Program-made: the position numbers and the translations under genes | Notes under the pieces: generated by a model | The model's input: only the letters and a program-made list of their open reading frames with translations | Databases searched by the model: none | What the model was told of the DNA's origin: nothing | Shown here: piece by piece, positions 14,035-15,457 of the stretch | Position numbering within the stretch: position 1 is the first letter of the stretch | Layout of the letters: each line of letters begins with the position of its first letter | Assembly: GCA_944350395.1 (NCBI GenBank) | Contig: CALVPA010000045.1 | Span: 1-15,457 of the forward strand | DNA: 15,457 bases | Source of the DNA: an uncultured Bacilli bacterium | GTDB taxonomy: Bacteria; Bacillota_I; Bacilli_A; RF39; UBA660 | Direction: 5' to 3'

Positions 14035-14919
14035 ATGGAATTCAAAAAGATATTTAAATTTATATTACTAATTATTATAATTGTAATTGTAGTTGTAATA
14101 GTCAAATTAAATGTTACAGCTACCAAAGAAGAAAGTATAAATGATTCACAGAGCTACTCGGTTTTAAATCTAGACATTAATTCTGAGATAGTTACAAAAC
14201 TATATGAAAGTTTAAACTTAGATTTGATCAATAATCAATGTAATAATGACTCTTGTCTTATTGATAAAAATTATGATTATCTATATTTTATTAATACTAA
14301 AGAAAAAAAGACATTGGCATTTGATGAAAAACTATATATGACATTTAATTCACTATATAAAAACGAAAACTATAATTTTAAAGAGACAGAGAATTCTGAA
14401 AGTACAGAAAGTACTGATAGTAATGAAAATACGGTTACTCTTAATTTTGATGAAGAAAATGTAAAATCTGAAATGGAAATATTGTTTGGCCCAAGCAAGT
14501 ATGAGTCAGAATCTAACGATACATTTAAAAAATCTAAAGATTGTGGAATAGTAGATTACATATACACAGGAAAAAGTTATGAATTAACAGTTCAAGAATG
14601 TAATGAAGAAAATAATAAAAATGAAATCGGAAAGACATCTCTAATAAAAGCATATAAAGATGGCGATTACATTCATTTGTTATTAAAATCTTTTTATGCA
14701 GTGGCTGAAAAGAAAAGTGATAATAATAATGAAAATATTTATGCCGTTAAAAATTTTAATAGTGACGTGAATATTACAACAGTTTCTAAAAACACTTTAG
14801 AAAACGAATCAGATAAAATATTTTCGGATTACCCGATAGATACGTATGACATAACTTTTGTACTAGTCGGTACAAACTATTATTTAGATAGTATAATAAA
14901 ATATGAACTAAAAATATAG
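14035..14919 (+). CDS. Membrane-anchored extracytoplasmic protein, unknown function
   Basis: A 294-residue protein not recognised. One N-terminal transmembrane helix (residues 7-24, after MEFKKIFK) anchors a hydrophilic extracytoplasmic region. That region has two Cys pairs (69/74 and 170/189), which suggests disulfides. A Ser/Thr/Glu/Asn-rich low-complexity stretch (115-135) separates two folded parts. The layout (N-anchor, paired cysteines, Asn/Asp/Lys richness) resembles the pilin-operon partner at 10758-11543, but I see no alignable motif. The frame is open upstream to a TTG at 13984, but that TTG is the -35 box. The ATG at 14035 has AGGATGG (14019-14025) at good spacing and is chosen. 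It is a single-gene unit after ftsZ. AT-only inverted repeats follow the stop (14921-14941). It is convergent with the TPR gene. Confidence 0.65.
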   Translation: MEFKKIFKFILLIIIIVIVVVIVKLNVTATKEESINDSQSYSVLNLDINSEIVTKLYESLNLDLINNQCNNDSCLIDKNYDYLYFINTKEKKTLAFDEKLYMTFNSLYKNENYNFKETENSESTESTDSNENTVTLNFDEENVKSEMEILFGPSKYESESNDTFKKSKDCGIVDYIYTGKSYELTVQECNEENNKNEIGKTSLIKAYKDGDYIHLLLKSFYAVAEKKSDNNNENIYAVKNFNSDVNITTVSKNTLENESDKIFSDYPIDTYDITFVLVGTNYYLDSIIKYELKI

Positions 14920-14929
14920 ATTTTTATTT

Positions 14930-14968
14930 ACCAAAATAAAAAGAGCAAGACTATTTTTGGTCTTGCTC
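14930..14968 (-). terminator. Intrinsic terminator of the TPR/glycosyltransferase gene
   Basis: A perfect 9-bp stem (GAGCAAGAC with GTCTTGCTC, 14943-14951 and 14960-14968) has an 8-nt loop. Read leftward it is followed by TTTTTATTTT. The first arm encodes the last residues of the gene, and the TAG stop is at the loop edge. On the + strand there is no U run, so termination is mainly leftward. Confidence 0.8.
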
Positions 14969-15457
14969 ATACTTTAAAAACAATTCTTTATTCTTAATTA
15001 ACCTTTGGTCATTTTTATCATATTCTAATGCAAGTTCGACCCATTTAATAGCATTTTTAATATCTTTTTTATAAAAAGAACTGATGGATAATAAATCGTA
15101 TACAGTATTGTCCCAACTGAAGGTCTCGTTGATATAACTTTTTACATTATTAGTTATTTCTAAAGCTTTTAAACAATACTTTTGTACATCATCCCACTCA
15201 TTTAGTCTATATGCTAGAAGAGCTCTTTCTACGAAAGCATCTCTTAGATACGGTGCTTCGTCCATCGCTTTATCAAACCACATTTTTGATTCATCGTATC
15301 TCTCCATATTAGCATAGCATCTTCCGATAAAACGCATCGATGCGCATCTTTCATCTTTCCAAGTTGCAGATGGCATTTTTAAATGTTTTATCAATGTGTT
15401 TATTGCATCGTTCCATCGTCCATAATACATGTATTCTCTTCCTAAATAATGCATATT
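14951..15457 (-). CDS. TPR region of a probable family-2 glycosyltransferase (C-terminal part, runs off the window)
   Basis: The frame is open through the right edge, so this is a partial gene with 168 visible residues and no real start. It consists of tetratricopeptide-like helix pairs: HYLGREYMYYGRWNDAI, then CASMRFIGRCYANMERYDES with W/A-spaced helices, then AFVERALLAYRLNEWDDVQ, then a last pair ending in ALEYDKNDQR. The motif LGREYMYYGRW followed by EAPYLRDA is typical of the TPR half of bacterial GT2 glycosyltransferases, whose catalytic domain would lie off-window. The likely role is glycosylation of a peptide or surface molecule; this is inference until the N-terminal half is seen. A plain TPR protein remains possible. 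It ends at TAG 14953-14951 within its terminator. Confidence 0.6.
   Translation of the reverse strand, partial: NMHYLGREYMYYGRWNDAINTLIKHLKMPSATWKDERCASMRFIGRCYANMERYDESKMWFDKAMDEAPYLRDAFVERALLAYRLNEWDDVQKYCLKALEITNNVKSYINETFSWDNTVYDLLSISSFYKKDIKNAIKWVELALEYDKNDQRLIKNKELFLKYEQDQK

Noticed and set aside
1..15457. CRISPR arrays, tRNA or rRNA genes, riboswitches
   Set aside because: No regularly spaced direct repeats, cloverleaf-like sequences or conserved leader structures were seen; intergenic gaps are short and filled by promoters and terminators.

Overview
The window is AT-rich DNA from a low-GC Gram-positive-type bacterium, most likely an uncultured gut member of the Bacilli (RF39/Erysipelotrichia-like) rather than a true Mycoplasma. 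Coding is dense and intergenic gaps are short. SigA-type promoters are clear and several are of the extended -10 (TGnTATAAT) kind. GGAGG-type ribosome binding sites and simple hairpin terminators are present. TGA is used as a stop (11541-11543) and TGG encodes Trp, so the code is standard. TTG and GTG also serve as starts. The taxonomic call is inference from gene content and composition; no rRNA is present.

Left edge (1-127): the 3' end of an IS3-family insertion sequence, with the last codons of its transposase and a probable right terminal repeat. It abuts a leftward two-gene operon (1381-141): an HD-domain phosphohydrolase, then a CmpB-like membrane protein. Divergent from it is a rightward pair, a CvpA-like membrane protein and thioredoxin (1448-2483), closed by a terminator. 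A single-gene unit follows for an intracellular alpha/beta hydrolase with a modified nucleophile elbow (2606-3658). Next is a surface protein with two cadherin-like beta-sandwich domains and a cytoplasmic tail (3802-5052). It converges with a single-domain YigZ/IMPACT-family gene (5423-5070) through a shared bidirectional terminator.

Middle: uvrC (5495-7276), then a cytoplasmic coiled-coil protein of unknown function (7336-8892). After its terminator comes the most unusual locus, a two-gene operon (8952-11543). The first gene is a modular type IV pilin: class III prepilin leader, two InlB/Flg_new-like repeats with paired cysteines, then a von Willebrand A domain with a complete MIDAS motif. 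The second gene is a small membrane-anchored extracytoplasmic protein with four cysteines.

Right: ftsA-ftsZ (11649-13952) under its own strong promoter and terminator. FtsA has a degenerate phosphate-2 loop, and FtsZ has a very short linker before its C-terminal peptide. Another membrane-anchored cysteine-paired protein follows (14035-14919). It converges with the C-terminal TPR half of a probable glycosyltransferase that runs off the right edge.

The housekeeping genes (uvrC, trxA, ftsA, ftsZ) are intact. The accessory content is mostly cell-surface: pilin, cadherin-like protein and two anchored Cys-paired proteins. A recurring architectural feature is that several terminators are built from the last codons and stop codon of the genes they terminate.
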